The notes under the pieces are model-generated. The model saw only the letters and a program-made list of their open reading frames with translations. It was not told the DNA's origin and ran no database searches. DNA of 15,392 nucleotides. Origin: an uncultured Muribaculaceae bacterium. Its GTDB lineage: Bacteria; Bacteroidota; Bacteroidia; Bacteroidales; Muribaculaceae. The stretch is from positions 1 to 15,392 of the forward strand of contig CAJTUG010000044.1 in the NCBI GenBank assembly GCA_910579605.1, read 5' to 3'. Both the position numbers and the translations under genes were made by a program. Below are positions 14,638 through 15,392 of this stretch, in pieces (the stretch's first letter is position 1; each line of letters starts with the position of its first letter).

Positions 14638-15392
14638 ATGAAATTATCGCAATTTAAACTTCCCGACGAATTAATTGCCGAACACCCAGTTGCGCAACGT
14701 GACGATTGCCGCCTCATGGTAGTAAATAAAAAAACTGGCGAAATATCTCACCATATTTTCAAAGAAATCCTAAGTGATTTTAACGACGGCGATGTTATGG
14801 TATTCAACGATACCAAGGTTTTCCCAGCTCTTCTTTATGGTAACAAGGAAAAAACAGGAGCAAGAATTGAGGTTTTCCTTCTTCGTGAATTAAATGCCGA
14901 AAACAAGCTTTGGGATGTTTTGGTAGAACCGGCCAGAAAAATAAGGATAGGAAATAAACTTTATTTCGGTGACGATGAATCCATGGTTGCCGAAGTTATA
15001 GATAACACGACGTCAAGAGGCCGCACTTTACGTTTTCTCTACGATGGACCTCATGATGAATTTAAAAAGGCGCTTTTTGATTTGGGCATGACACCTCTGC
15101 CGCCCTACATCAAGCGTGAACCGGAACCGGTGGATGCAACAGATTATCAATGTATATTTGCGGATAAAGAAGGCGCAGTAGTTGCTCCGGCGGCTGGTCT
15201 TCATTTTTCTCGCGAACTTTTGACAAGGCTTCAGATTAAAGGCGTGAAGAAAGCTTTCATAACCATTCACAATGGTCTTGGAGCTTTCCGCGAAATAGAT
15301 GTGGAGGATTTGACAAAACATCGTATGGATTCTGAACAGATGGATGCGTCGGAACAACTCGTAGGAACTGTAAATCAAGCTAAAGATAACGG
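14638..15392 (+). CDS. queA: S-adenosylmethionine:tRNA ribosyltransferase-isomerase QueA (3' end cut by the window)
   Basis: Transfers and rearranges the ribosyl part of SAM onto preQ1 at tRNA position 34, giving epoxyqueuosine. 251 codons are visible of about 340-350, and the frame is open to the window edge. Family signatures: MKLSQFKLPDELIAEHP at the N-terminus, FNDTKV at 56-61, YGNKEKTGARIEVF near 67-80, YQCIFADKEGAV near 170-181, APAAGLHF at 183-190 and the HNGLGAF segment at 211-217. Common readings of the last two are APTAGLHF and HVGLGTF, so Thr185, Val212 and Thr216 equivalents are replaced. The stretch from residue about 66 to 155 closely resembles Bacteroides QueA as I remember it. 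The leader before the ATG is A/T-rich with no Shine-Dalgarno. Confidence 0.96.
   Translation, partial: MKLSQFKLPDELIAEHPVAQRDDCRLMVVNKKTGEISHHIFKEILSDFNDGDVMVFNDTKVFPALLYGNKEKTGARIEVFLLRELNAENKLWDVLVEPARKIRIGNKLYFGDDESMVAEVIDNTTSRGRTLRFLYDGPHDEFKKALFDLGMTPLPPYIKREPEPVDATDYQCIFADKEGAVVAPAAGLHFSRELLTRLQIKGVKKAFITIHNGLGAFREIDVEDLTKHRMDSEQMDASEQLVGTVNQAKDN

Overview
The window looks like a chromosomal stretch of a Bacteroidales bacterium (Bacteroidota), possibly close to Muribaculaceae or Bacteroidaceae; the family-level guess is weak. The evidence is: intergenic promoters of the Bacteroidota type (TTTG, about 20 nt, TAnnTTTG); A/T-rich leaders without Shine-Dalgarno sequences; a QueA N-terminus that closely resembles what I remember of Bacteroides QueA; a pyrI regulatory chain; and the order ftsX, DUF3098, uppP, truB, queA, which I recall as typical of Bacteroidota. 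Almost everything is housekeeping. I see no mobile element, CRISPR array, tRNA, rRNA, prophage or obvious defence gene. No stretch longer than about 230 bases lacks a gene.

Layout. (1) 34-2848, + strand: menB, menC, menE, three menaquinone genes joined by overlapping ends. An upstream gene (perhaps menD) probably ends just before or within bases 1-33, but its frame cannot be told. (2) 2832-5353, - strand: an LTA-synthase-like phosphotransferase/sulfatase gene followed, with a 4-base ATGA overlap, by a PAP2 lipid phosphatase gene. This pair converges on menE, and the two coding ends overlap by 17 bases inside a perfect 13-bp inverted repeat that probably works as a shared terminator. (3) 5487-11530, - strand: a six-gene tight cluster transcribed pyrB, pyrI, flavin reductase, glyA, ispD, recG. 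(4) 11531-11758: a 228-base divergent promoter region with one good Bacteroidota promoter facing each way, both with a 20-nt spacer. (5) 11759 to the end, + strand: ftsX, a small DUF3098 membrane protein, uppP, truB, and a queA cut off by the window edge.

How they fit together. menBCE make the naphthoquinone ring used in anaerobic respiration. The sulfatase/PAP2 pair probably modifies or recycles envelope lipids or glycans. The long cluster mixes pyrimidine synthesis (aspartate transcarbamoylase), one-carbon metabolism (SHMT), isoprenoid synthesis (IspD) and DNA repair (RecG). The last cluster mixes cell division and wall precursor recycling (FtsX, UppP) with tRNA modification (TruB, QueA). 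UppP and IspD both bear on polyprenyl carriers, but they lie in different operons.

I found no clearly undescribed system. The most rewarding items are the coding terminator shared by menE and the PAP2 gene, the ftsX-DUF3098-uppP group containing a protein of unknown function, and the sulfatase/PAP2 envelope operon.
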